From NCBI GenBank assembly GCA_044228435.1, contig JBGAUW010000002.1:186001-250000 (forward strand): 64,000 bases of DNA, written 5' to 3'. Positions 8,714-17,034 of this stretch are shown here, piece after piece. Origin of the DNA: Bog-950 sp044228435 (GTDB taxonomy: Bacteria > Bacteroidota > Bacteroidia > Chitinophagales > LD1). Position 1 is the first letter of the stretch; every line of letters begins with the position of its first letter. A program made the translations under genes and the position numbers. The notes under the pieces were generated by a model that did not search any database, was not told where the DNA came from, and saw nothing but the letters and a program-made list of their open reading frames with translations.

Positions 8714-9784
8714 ATGCAAAAATATTCAGGTTTACTTTTTATACTGCTCGCTTTACTGGCAGGCTGCAAACCAAAAGATGGCGGCGATAAATTTGACCGT
8801 GCGGCCATGCTTACCAATTTGGGCAATAACGTAATTATACCGGCTCATCAAAACATGCAGGTATTGGCGATAAACCTGAAACAAAAAAAAGATGCCTTTA
8901 TAGCCAATCCATCCGGCACAACGCTGGATTCGCTTAAGGGAGCTTTCAAGGCTGCATATTTGGCTTACCAGGGGGTAGAAACGTATAGTTTCACTCCGTC
9001 GGCCAATGTAAGGTACCTGAATGTTTTTGCTACTGACACCAACCAGATAAACAACAACATTGCTGCGGGCACCTACAATTTAGCCGCTGCCAACAACGTG
9101 AAAGCCAAAGGCTTTCCGGCTATCGATTATTTACTTTTCAGCCATAGCCAAAGCGAAATCATAAACCTTTTTACGTCTTTACCACTGGCCACAAACCGCA
9201 AACAATATTTAAATGATATAACCAACGATATAGAAAGCGTAGCTACTGAGGCCGCCACCGGCTGGAGTAATTACATAAGCCAGTTTATCAGCGCCGCAGG
9301 AACAGATGTAGGAAGTTCGGTAGGTATGCTGGTAAACGACTTATCTTTTGAATCGGAAAAGTGCAGGCGCGAAAGAGTGGGCAACGCATTAGGCTATGTA
9401 GGTCCTGTTTCATCAGGCAGCCTGGCACCAGAAACACTGGAAGGATATTTTTCTGCAACCTCAAAAGAGTTACTTGTAAAAAATTTGCAGGCCCTTAAAC
9501 TGGTATATGAAGGTGGAACCGGCAGCGGGTTTGATGATTACCTTACCTATCTGAATGCTGATTATAATGGTCAGCCATTAGCCACAGCCCTATCGGCCCA
9601 GTTTGACTTAGTGCTGCAGAAAGCCCAGGCCGTGCCGGTAGATTATGCAACGGCTGTTACTACCAACAGGCCCGATATGGAATCGCTGTTTTTAGAGTTA
9701 AAAAAACTTACCGTAATGCTTAAGGTGGATATGAGTTCGCAGTTGGGCGTTATAATAAACTATACCGATAATGACGGAGACTAA
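8714..9784 (+). CDS. Imelysin family lipoprotein (M75-like)
   Basis: Imelysin-like protein, a two-domain helical bundle family linked to iron uptake (IrpA, EfeO relatives). The signal peptide ends in the lipobox LLAGC (Cys18), so it is a lipoprotein. Conserved stretches are AYLAYQGVETYSF in the first half and KGFPAIDYLLF in the second. The family's GxHxxE motif reads GFPAID here, so the His is Pro and the Glu is Asp. The classical site is therefore altered, and a binding rather than peptidase role is likely. It begins 12 bases after the DUF4856 gene, and its end overlaps the next gene by 14 bases, so translation of the two is probably coupled. Confidence 0.85.
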   Translation: MQKYSGLLFILLALLAGCKPKDGGDKFDRAAMLTNLGNNVIIPAHQNMQVLAINLKQKKDAFIANPSGTTLDSLKGAFKAAYLAYQGVETYSFTPSANVRYLNVFATDTNQINNNIAAGTYNLAAANNVKAKGFPAIDYLLFSHSQSEIINLFTSLPLATNRKQYLNDITNDIESVATEAATGWSNYISQFISAAGTDVGSSVGMLVNDLSFESEKCRRERVGNALGYVGPVSSGSLAPETLEGYFSATSKELLVKNLQALKLVYEGGTGSGFDDYLTYLNADYNGQPLATALSAQFDLVLQKAQAVPVDYATAVTTNRPDMESLFLELKKLTVMLKVDMSSQLGVIINYTDNDGD

Positions 9785-11090
9785 TGGCTCCCCAAAATCA
9801 CTATTACATAGCAAACTATCTTTTCTGTTTGAAGAGGTAAGTGCAGCCCCCGTGCTTGTTTTCCGTATTGCCTTTGGTATAATGATGTTTTTATCGTTGG
9901 TGCGCTTTACGCTTAACGGCTGGATTGACACCCTGTATATACAACCCAAGTTATTTTTTACGTACTACGGCTTTGAATGGATAAAGCCCATTAATGCTAC
10001 CGGCATGTATGTGGTATTCGGGCTTATGATGGTAGCGGCCTTGCTGATAGCCGCCGGCCGACTCTATCGTGTGGCTGCAATAACTTTCTTTTTGCTGTTT
10101 ACTTATGTAGAGCTAATAGACAAAACCAACTACCTCAATCACTATTACTTTATAAGCATAATAAGCCTGTTGCTATGCCTGCTGCCAGCTACTGCTAAAA
10201 CTGCACCGCGCTGGGCTATTTTAACCCTGCAATTGCAAATGGCTATGGTATACTTTTTTGCCGGTGTTGCTAAAGTAAATGCCGATTGGCTGCTGAATGC
10301 AATGCCCCTTAAGGTATGGCTGCCATCAAAAACAGAGTTGCCCGTAATTGGCAGCCTGCTAAGCGAACCCTGGCTGGCTTACGTATTTAGCTGGTGCGGC
10401 ATGTTGTTCGATATAAGTATTGCGTTCTTTTTGTTTAACCGTAAAACAGTATGGTATGCTTATGCGGTGGTTATCATCTTTCACGTATTAACGGCCATTC
10501 TGTTTCCGGGTATAGGCATGTTTCCATTTATAATGATAGTGTGCGCTACAGTATTTTTGCCCGCAACATTCCACCAAAAACTCTTAAGCTTACTGCACAA
10601 AACCCCAATTACCCAATCTAACTTTCAGGCAAAAACTCATTCCACCATTCCACTATTCCATTATTCCATTCTCGCGTTTATCGCTATCCATTTTGCTATA
10701 CAAATTGTTTTGCCTTTCCGCTATGCCCTTTACCCCAATAAACTTTTTTATACCGAGCAGGGCTTTAGGTTTAGCTGGCGGGTAATGCTAATGGAAAAAG
10801 CAGGCACCGTGTTTTTTACTTTTAAAAATGCCAATGGCCAAATGGCAGAGGTGAATAACCGCGAATTTTTAACTGCCCAGCAGGAAAAACAAATGAGCAC
10901 CCAACCGGATATGATTTTGCAGTTTGCACATTACATTAAGCAACATTACAACACCAACGAAGTATATGCTGAAGCTTATGTAACCGTAAACGGCAAAGGC
11001 AGCCGCTTGTTTATAGACCCTAAAGTAAACCTGGTTCAGGAGCAAGATAACTTTAAACCTAAAAACTGGATACTGGCCCGCGCAGATTGA
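9771..11090 (+). CDS. HTTM-domain membrane protein
   Basis: Polytopic inner-membrane protein of the HTTM family, related to the membrane part of vitamin K-dependent gamma-carboxylase. It has about six to seven hydrophobic segments between residues 25 and 320, the conserved LNHYY (about 124-128), and a soluble C-terminal part of some 110 residues. The bacterial HTTM reaction is not established; in this context it may modify or handle a component of the uptake system. It overlaps imelysin by 14 bases. A stretch built from repeats of ATTCCA (about 10636-10672) encodes the loop THSTIPLFHYS, which looks like a microrepeat expansion tolerated inside the gene. Confidence 0.82.
   Translation: MTETNGSPKSLLHSKLSFLFEEVSAAPVLVFRIAFGIMMFLSLVRFTLNGWIDTLYIQPKLFFTYYGFEWIKPINATGMYVVFGLMMVAALLIAAGRLYRVAAITFFLLFTYVELIDKTNYLNHYYFISIISLLLCLLPATAKTAPRWAILTLQLQMAMVYFFAGVAKVNADWLLNAMPLKVWLPSKTELPVIGSLLSEPWLAYVFSWCGMLFDISIAFFLFNRKTVWYAYAVVIIFHVLTAILFPGIGMFPFIMIVCATVFLPATFHQKLLSLLHKTPITQSNFQAKTHSTIPLFHYSILAFIAIHFAIQIVLPFRYALYPNKLFYTEQGFRFSWRVMLMEKAGTVFFTFKNANGQMAEVNNREFLTAQQEKQMSTQPDMILQFAHYIKQHYNTNEVYAEAYVTVNGKGSRLFIDPKVNLVQEQDNFKPKNWILARAD
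10636..10672 (+). repeat. ATTCCA-type microrepeat inside the HTTM gene
   Basis: Imperfect tandem units of ATTCCA/ATTCCACC run through this stretch. The same low-complexity pattern recurs at about 13968-13995 in noncoding DNA and, reversed, at about 36674-36718. Here it is in frame and interrupts the HTTM protein. Confidence 0.5.
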
Positions 11091-11092
11091 TA

Positions 11093-13531
11093 ATGAAAAG
11101 TATTTTTTATTTCTTACTGCTACTCCTCTGTTCAACCGTCCAGGCCAAATACTATACTATTAGCGGCACCGTAAAAAATGCAACCACCGGTTTACCCTTA
11201 GCCGGCATTTCTGTAACGCTCGAAAAATCAGTTAGCAAAGCGGTAACCGATTCATCGGGCCATTTTGCATTTACCAATCTTTATTCCGGCACTTACAAAC
11301 TGGTTTTTCGTAACACCTTTTTCGACCGCAACGCTATTGAAGTAAAAGTAGATGATAGGGATGTATCTATTGGCGATGTTTTGTTAAAGCCCTACATACG
11401 CGAGTTAGGCACCGTTACCATTGGCGCCGATCAAAGCACCTTTGGGGTTACCCGTTTAAAAGCCGTTGAGGGCACAGCCATTTACGATGGTAAAAAGAAT
11501 GAAGTAATTGTAATGAAGGATATGAACGTGTCGCTGGCTACTAATTCATCGCGGCAAATATTCTCCAAGGTGCCCGGTATAAACGTATGGGAAAGCGATG
11601 CTGCCGGTTTGCAATTGGGCATAGCCACCCGCGGCCTGGACCCTAACCGCACCAGTAATTTTAATACCCGCCAAAACGGATATGATATGAGCGCCGATGC
11701 ACTCGGCTACCCCGAAAGTTACTATGTGCCACCGGCGGAAGCAGTAGATAGAATTGAAGTGGTGCGGGGAGCCGCCTCTTTGCAGTATGGCCCCCAGTTT
11801 GGCGGTATGCTGAACTATGTTTTGCAGCGTGCCCCCACCGATAAAAAAATAGAGTGGACCAGCTATACAACCGCAGGTGCATACAAACTAGTAAGCACTT
11901 ATAACAGCATAGGCGGCACCGTAGGCTGCTTTCATTACTACGGTTATTACAATTACAAGCAGGGCGAAAGCTGGCGCCCAAACGCAGGCTATAAGCTACA
12001 TACCGCTTTTGCAAGCCTGGGTTACCAATGCAGCGAAAAGTTATCGTTTAACGCCGAGTATACCTTTAGCAAATACCTGGCGCAGCAAAACGGCGGATTA
12101 ACGGATGCGCAGTTCAATAACGATCCGCAAACCTCTCTGCGAACCCGCAACTGGTTTAGCACCACCTGGAACATAGTGGCACTAAGCTTAAACTACCGAC
12201 ATAGTGCCTTCCACCAGGTTAGCGTAAAGGCATGGGGTTTTAGCGGCAAGCGCGATGCACTTGGGTTTTTAGCACCCGCTAACCGCGCCGATGATTTAAC
12301 GCAGAACCGCGATTTTATTACCGACAAATACTTGAACGGCGGCTTAGAGGCTCGCTACCTTTGGAAATATTACACCGGTAAGGCAGTGTCATCTTTATTG
12401 GTGGGCGGTCGCTTTTATGCAGGGCAAACTAAAAAGGCGCAGGGCTTTGGCGATAATGGCGATAAGGCAGACTTTAAGTTTGTAAGCGATAGCCTTAAAA
12501 ATTCCGATTACACCTTCCCCGGTATGAACGTGGCCTTGTTTGCCGAAAACGTTTTTAATATTACTAACAAGATTAAGCTTACCCCCGGTATACGTTTTGA
12601 GCACATACGCACAAAGGCAGATGGGTTTTACCATCAGCAGTTGAATGGGTTTTCCGATTCGGTATTGCGCCCCGAAACGCGCAGTTTTAACCGCAGCTTT
12701 GTTTTGTTTGGTTTAGGTATAACCTACGAACCGGTAAAACAAACTGAACTATATGCTAACTTTTCGCAAAACTACCGCGGTATAACCTTTACCGATATGC
12801 GGGTGGTTCGCACCTCGCAAATTGTAGACCCTAACCTGAAAGATGAAAGAGGCTTTAATGCCGACCTTGGTTACCGCGGCAGCGTTAAAAACTTTTTCAG
12901 CTTTGATGTAAGCGGCTATTGGCTGCAATACAACAACCGCATTGGCCAGTTGCAGCAGGTAGACTCGGCGTATAACATTTACCGCTATACCACCAATGTA
13001 GGTAAAACGCGTGCACTGGGTGCCGAGGTATATTTGGAACTAAACATATTAAAGGCTGCTAAGCTTAAAAAACATACCGGCGATTTAGTGGTATTTGTAT
13101 CCACGGGCTATACCAACTCTATTTATATTAAATCGGCTTACAGCAATGTAAAAGGAAAGTTTGTTGAGTTTGCTCCACAAGTTACTCTTCGCACCGGCGT
13201 TACATACCGCTACAAGCAATTTTCAACCACCATTAACGCAGCCTTTACCAGTTCCCAATACACCGATGCCAGCAATGCAAAATTTACACCCACCGGCGTA
13301 AACGGACTTATACCGGCATACTACGTAATGGATTGGAGCGCCAAGTATGCTATTAAGTGCGTGCAGCTGCAGGCAGGCATAAACAATTTTACCAATAACA
13401 AATATTTTACCCGCAGGGCGGTAAGCTATCCGGGCCCCGGCATTATACCTGCCGAGCCCCTTACTTTCTATTTTACATTAGGTATAAGGCTAAACGAAAA
13501 GGCCAAAACTCTAAAATGGAATACTTTCTAA
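11093..13531 (+). CDS. FecA-like TonB-dependent receptor
   Basis: Outer-membrane receptor, probably for a ferric chelate. A signal peptide (1-18) precedes a carboxypeptidase regulatory-like domain (about 22-100) and a FecA-like plug in which SKVPGINVWESD leads to GIATRGLDPNR and DRIEVVRGAASLQYGPQFGG. A 22-strand-type barrel follows, ending in a terminal Phe as outer-membrane proteins often do. The start is the ATG 2 bases after the HTTM stop; a TTG six bases upstream would overlap that stop but adds only two residues. It is the last long gene of the operon, and the operon context supports a siderophore or citrate-type substrate, though the substrate cannot be read from sequence. Confidence 0.88.
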   Translation: MKSIFYFLLLLLCSTVQAKYYTISGTVKNATTGLPLAGISVTLEKSVSKAVTDSSGHFAFTNLYSGTYKLVFRNTFFDRNAIEVKVDDRDVSIGDVLLKPYIRELGTVTIGADQSTFGVTRLKAVEGTAIYDGKKNEVIVMKDMNVSLATNSSRQIFSKVPGINVWESDAAGLQLGIATRGLDPNRTSNFNTRQNGYDMSADALGYPESYYVPPAEAVDRIEVVRGAASLQYGPQFGGMLNYVLQRAPTDKKIEWTSYTTAGAYKLVSTYNSIGGTVGCFHYYGYYNYKQGESWRPNAGYKLHTAFASLGYQCSEKLSFNAEYTFSKYLAQQNGGLTDAQFNNDPQTSLRTRNWFSTTWNIVALSLNYRHSAFHQVSVKAWGFSGKRDALGFLAPANRADDLTQNRDFITDKYLNGGLEARYLWKYYTGKAVSSLLVGGRFYAGQTKKAQGFGDNGDKADFKFVSDSLKNSDYTFPGMNVALFAENVFNITNKIKLTPGIRFEHIRTKADGFYHQQLNGFSDSVLRPETRSFNRSFVLFGLGITYEPVKQTELYANFSQNYRGITFTDMRVVRTSQIVDPNLKDERGFNADLGYRGSVKNFFSFDVSGYWLQYNNRIGQLQQVDSAYNIYRYTTNVGKTRALGAEVYLELNILKAAKLKKHTGDLVVFVSTGYTNSIYIKSAYSNVKGKFVEFAPQVTLRTGVTYRYKQFSTTINAAFTSSQYTDASNAKFTPTGVNGLIPAYYVMDWSAKYAIKCVQLQAGINNFTNNKYFTRRAVSYPGPGIIPAEPLTFYFTLGIRLNEKAKTLKWNTF

Positions 13532-13549
13532 TTCGTTTTTACAAGTAGA

Positions 13550-13687
13550 ATGAAGAAAAAGAAGAAGCCATTTTTTACAAACAAATGGATTGTAAAGCTG
13601 TTGGTAAAAGTTGGGTTACGCAAAAAAGAGATATGCTGTGAAAGTTATAAGAAAGGAAAACGATGCAAAAGCTGTCCTAACCAATAA
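13550..13687 (+). CDS. 45-aa Cys-rich protein, FhuF-C-terminus-like
   Basis: A tiny basic protein (six of the first seven residues are Met or Lys). It has a hydrophobic/basic middle (WIVKLLVKVGLRKK) and a C-terminal cysteine set EICCESYKKGKRCKSCPNQ: Cys29-Cys30, eight residues, Cys39, two residues, Cys42-Pro. The ferric-siderophore reductase FhuF binds a [2Fe-2S] cluster with CC-x10-CxxC at its C-terminus, and this peptide looks like a free-standing, slightly shorter version. It follows the FecA-like receptor by 18 bases in the same direction and so probably belongs to the metal operon. The coding call rests on the motif and position; the cluster and any reductase role are inferred. Confidence 0.65.
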   Translation: MKKKKKPFFTNKWIVKLLVKVGLRKKEICCESYKKGKRCKSCPNQ

Positions 13688-13710
13688 CTTGTTTTATTAT
13701 TACAAATTAA

Positions 13711-13857
13711 ATGGAACGGGATAATGAAAATAAAGAGCCGCAATGGCGCACCTGGCTCAAACGGGCAGGCTTAGCGGGCTTTCTATTTTTTTTAATTAAA
13801 GGGCTTATATGGATTGGATTTTTTGTAGCAGCGTATTACGCGGCTAAAAAAGCTTGA
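13711..13857 (+). CDS. 48-aa single-pass membrane protein
   Basis: An N-terminal polar part (about 20 residues, ending WLKRAG) is followed by one hydrophobic segment GLAGFLFFLIKGLIWIGFF and a short tail ending YYAAKKA. The pattern KRAGLAGFLFFLIKGLIW looks like a small membrane protein family seen repeatedly in Bacteroidota, so I consider it real. It begins 23 bases after the 45-aa Cys protein and probably ends the operon. It could anchor or assist that protein at the inner membrane; no function is known to me. Confidence 0.6.
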   Translation: MERDNENKEPQWRTWLKRAGLAGFLFFLIKGLIWIGFFVAAYYAAKKA

Positions 13858-14043
13858 TTCGCCACTTTCATGCAATAAGGCAGCAAAGAAGATACCCCTG
13901 CTTTTTGGTTCTTCGCCCCGGCTCTTAGCTTTTGTATAGTTATTAGGCGGTTCCATACATTATCCCACCATTCCATTATTTCAATATTCCATCCATTTCC
14001 ACGTTTCTGTTACTTTTAGGTATGGCCTGCATTATACTTTCAA

Positions 14044-14640
14044 ATGCAAGCGATAACCTTAACCACCACCGAACGAATGCAGGGAATTGAAACCAACGTT
14101 TGGAGCCAGGAAGAAAAACTGATACTGGCGGCGCAGGCCGACCGGGCTAAGTTTCAGCCGCTCTACGAAAAATACTATACACAAATTTTAAAGTTTGTGT
14201 ACCAACGTGTAACTACTAAAGACGATGCCTACGACATTACACAGCAGGTGTTTTTGCAGGCCATGGTTTCGCTTAATAAATACGAGCTGCGGGGCTTTCC
14301 GTTTAGCAGCTGGCTATACCGCATTGCCATAAACGAGCTAAACCAGGCATTTAGAAAAAATGAAAAACAGCGGGGTATAAACCTGGAAGAAAAACACCTT
14401 AAGGATATAGCGCAGGAACTGAACGAGGGTAATGAAGAAATGGAAAAGGTGCTGTTAGAAGCACTGACAACGCTGGAAGAAGATGACTTTCAATTGGTAG
14501 AAATGCGCTTTTTTGAAAAGCGGCCCTTTAAAGAAATTGGCGAAATACTAAGCATAACCGAAGCCAACGCCAAAATGAAACTATACCGCATACTGGATAA
14601 GATTAAACCCATTTTAGAAGCTAAACTGAACCTGAAATAA
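14044..14640 (+). CDS. ECF-type RNA polymerase sigma factor
   Basis: Alternative sigma-70 factor. Region 2 lies at about 38-105 (YEKYYTQILKFVYQRV, DDAYDITQQVFLQAM, FSSWLYRIAINEL) and region 4 at about 140-190 (LVEMRFFEKRPFKEIGEIL, then EANAKMKLYRILDKIK). The 198-aa length is normal for the ECF group. It lies 56 bases upstream of a membrane-anchored protein with a short cytoplasmic N-terminus, the usual sigma/anti-sigma order. The likely regulon includes the exported proteins downstream, but no second copy of its own promoter was identified. Confidence 0.9.
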   Translation: MQAITLTTTERMQGIETNVWSQEEKLILAAQADRAKFQPLYEKYYTQILKFVYQRVTTKDDAYDITQQVFLQAMVSLNKYELRGFPFSSWLYRIAINELNQAFRKNEKQRGINLEEKHLKDIAQELNEGNEEMEKVLLEALTTLEEDDFQLVEMRFFEKRPFKEIGEILSITEANAKMKLYRILDKIKPILEAKLNLK

Positions 14641-14696
14641 AACTGAATTGTTGTTCTAATCATTAATTATTCAACTATCGAATATTTTTTACGCCA

Positions 14697-16328
14697 ATGA
14701 AAAACTTTAAAATAAATACTAACCGCCCTCCGCTAACCGAAGCAGAACTGGCCAACAAGCCCGACTTTAACCAGCTGCTTAAAACCTACAAGGCTGCCAA
14801 ACCACCGTATTTTAAAACGGCCAAATTTTGGCTCGGGGCATCGGCCGTGGTAATGGCCAGTGTGGCTGTGGTGATAATTTTAATTAGCAAATCTGGCTCA
14901 ATGGAAAAAGGCAATCAACCCTTTGTTAATCCGCCGGTAGCCCAGGCCGATATTAAAAGCCATAACTACGTAATTGATGCCGGCCGCGACTCGAACCTTA
15001 CGCACAGCAGCGGCTCAAAAATTCACATACCGGCCAATGCCTTTTTAGATGAAACCGGCAAACCTGTAGAGGGAAAAGTAGATTTACAATACCGGGAGTT
15101 TGCCAATGTAGCCGATGTGTTTATATCGGGCATACCTATGACCTACGATAGCGCCGGCGAGCAATTCCATTTCGAAACTGCGGGCATGATGGAAATTTCT
15201 GCCTCGCAAAACGGCAAACCGCTTAAAACAAATCCCGATGCTTTTATTACGGTGGACATGGTATCGGCTAACAACGAAGATAAGTTCAACACCTACTTTT
15301 TAGATACTGCCGAAAAGAAATGGAAATACCTGGCGCAGAAAAACTATAATGAACTTGTAGCGGCAATTGATTCAGCCATTGAAAATACTACTACCACCGA
15401 GTCGTTGAGCGTAGCCCCACCTAAAGAGTTGGTAGCCCAACTTGAAAAAGCGAAAGCAGAAGTTGAGAAAATAGCCCAACAAAAACCGGTTGAACCTAAA
15501 GCAATAGATAAAGACAAGCACCGTTTTAGTATAAAGGTAGATGAAAAAGAGTTTCCCGAAATTGCTACTTACAGCAATATGAAATTTGAAGTAGCCGACA
15601 AAAATTACGATGCTAAAAAGGCACAGGTAGCATGGGAAAACATTGAATTAAAACGCATTGAAAACTCGTTGAACTACGAAATAACCTTTAGCACCAGCCG
15701 CGAAAGTTACAAGGTGGTTGCCACCCCCGTATTTGCCGATAAAGATTTAAAAGAGGCTCGAAAAGTATATGAACAAAAATATAGCGAATACCAAACCAAA
15801 TTAACGCAACGCAAGGCAGAAGAAGTCCGCCTGAAAGCAGAATTAGAAGCACGTGCCAAACAGGTTGAAGAAAAAATAAACCGCGAAATAGCGGAGCAGG
15901 TAGAAAGGAGAAAAACATACGAAGCAAGGCTTAATCAAAACGACCTGGTATACCGCACCTTCCAGGTTTCTAACTTCGGAATATGGAACTGCGATCGGCC
16001 CAATGCTTTACCGGCGGGCGCTACTGTTGTAGCAAAGCTAAAGGATGCAAAAACCAAGGAACTGCTGAACGTTCAATATTGCTACCTTGTAGAGAAAGGC
16101 CGTAACGCCATGTTTACCTATTACCCCGATAGGCTTAACTACTTTAAGTTTAACCCCGAAAAAGAGAATATGATTTGGGCTGTTACCTCCGACCTTAAAA
16201 TTGCAACCATAAAGCCCGAGGCATTTAAAGGCACCGAAAAACAAAATGGACAAATGCAATTTGAATTAAACGTAATTGATAAGCAGTTTAAAAGCACCGA
16301 AGAAGTGAAGGAATACTTAGCTATATAA
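14697..16328 (+). CDS. Membrane-anchored protein, possible anti-sigma factor
   Basis: This protein has about 41 cytoplasmic residues, one transmembrane helix (about 42-65) and a large periplasmic part. The cytoplasmic end contains EAELANKPDFNQLLKTY and could hold the sigma factor. The periplasmic part begins with a beta domain (about 90-200; HIPANAFLDETGKPVEGKV, ADVFISGIPMTYD) of a type I have seen in Bacteroidota surface proteins. It then has a charged coiled-coil region (about 345-410, rich in K, E and R) and a C-terminal beta-rich domain. The gene order with the ECF factor suggests an envelope sensor that releases the sigma factor on a signal. No known zinc-binding anti-sigma motif is present, so that role is inferred from position. 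Confidence 0.6.
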   Translation: MKNFKINTNRPPLTEAELANKPDFNQLLKTYKAAKPPYFKTAKFWLGASAVVMASVAVVIILISKSGSMEKGNQPFVNPPVAQADIKSHNYVIDAGRDSNLTHSSGSKIHIPANAFLDETGKPVEGKVDLQYREFANVADVFISGIPMTYDSAGEQFHFETAGMMEISASQNGKPLKTNPDAFITVDMVSANNEDKFNTYFLDTAEKKWKYLAQKNYNELVAAIDSAIENTTTTESLSVAPPKELVAQLEKAKAEVEKIAQQKPVEPKAIDKDKHRFSIKVDEKEFPEIATYSNMKFEVADKNYDAKKAQVAWENIELKRIENSLNYEITFSTSRESYKVVATPVFADKDLKEARKVYEQKYSEYQTKLTQRKAEEVRLKAELEARAKQVEEKINREIAEQVERRKTYEARLNQNDLVYRTFQVSNFGIWNCDRPNALPAGATVVAKLKDAKTKELLNVQYCYLVEKGRNAMFTYYPDRLNYFKFNPEKENMIWAVTSDLKIATIKPEAFKGTEKQNGQMQFELNVIDKQFKSTEEVKEYLAI

Positions 16329-16341
16329 TACATTGCCATTC

Positions 16342-17034
16342 ATGCACAGGCTATTAACCATACTGGCTATAGTATTCTATATCCCCGCTTTTGCACAAGG
16401 CGGGGATACTGTGTTTAAAGTAAAAAAGCAATCGGGCGCTGTTTCGGTTTACCCGGTGGTAGATGTGTTGTATAAAAACGTATCTAAAAAGCTCAAGCTT
16501 ATAAACCCCGGTTTAAAGCGGATTGATTCTATCATTTTTACCGAGGGCACCATTTTACGTAAAGATTCTTTTTTTGCTATTAAGCCCACAAAAACCGGCA
16601 CCGGCATTCTTAAAATTTACACCCGCAATGCAAACGGAAAATCTGAATTAGCCTATGTACAGGAGTTTGCCGTGCGCACCTTTGCCGAACCCAAACCAAA
16701 CGTTGATGGCGTAGGGAATGATTCTGCCATACACCGCATGAAGGTAGTGGCACAGGGCTACGTAAATGTGCCTAAAACTGCCGATAAAGATTTAAAGCGC
16801 ATTAGCCACCCGGTCCTCTCCTTTCAAATGCAGACAACCGAGAAAGGGAAAATGGATACACTAAAAGCAAGCGGCAACCGCATGACCTATGAAATGCGCG
16901 ATCGGATAGATCATTTGCCCGATGGCAGCTCAATACTATTAAGCAATATAAAATACTTGTTAGATGGCGACACATTTATCATCCGAGAGCCTTTGCGCAT
17001 TTTTTTGTTTAACGATAAAGTAAATAAGTTTTAA
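16342..17034 (+). CDS. Exported protein resembling GldM C-terminal domains
   Basis: Signal peptide (1-19, ending AFA-Q) followed by two beta-rich domains. The first contains DVLYKNVSKKLKLINPGL and ends EFAVRTFAEPKPNV. The second contains HPVLSFQMQT, GNRMTYEMRDRI and DGSSILLSNIKYLL. This order mirrors the last two Ig-like domains of GldM/PorM (NVLYxGVDNPVxI, FRVKxxPDPxP, then SNRxTxxQ and GxKVYxxNIxA), the periplasmic spokes of the T9SS motor, but here without the membrane helix and helical first domain. It was set to the ATG because an upstream TTG would add three residues before the signal. Its stop overlaps the next start by one base. Probable periplasmic partner or decoy of the motor; function inferred. 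Confidence 0.6.
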   Translation: MHRLLTILAIVFYIPAFAQGGDTVFKVKKQSGAVSVYPVVDVLYKNVSKKLKLINPGLKRIDSIIFTEGTILRKDSFFAIKPTKTGTGILKIYTRNANGKSELAYVQEFAVRTFAEPKPNVDGVGNDSAIHRMKVVAQGYVNVPKTADKDLKRISHPVLSFQMQTTEKGKMDTLKASGNRMTYEMRDRIDHLPDGSSILLSNIKYLLDGDTFIIREPLRIFLFNDKVNKF

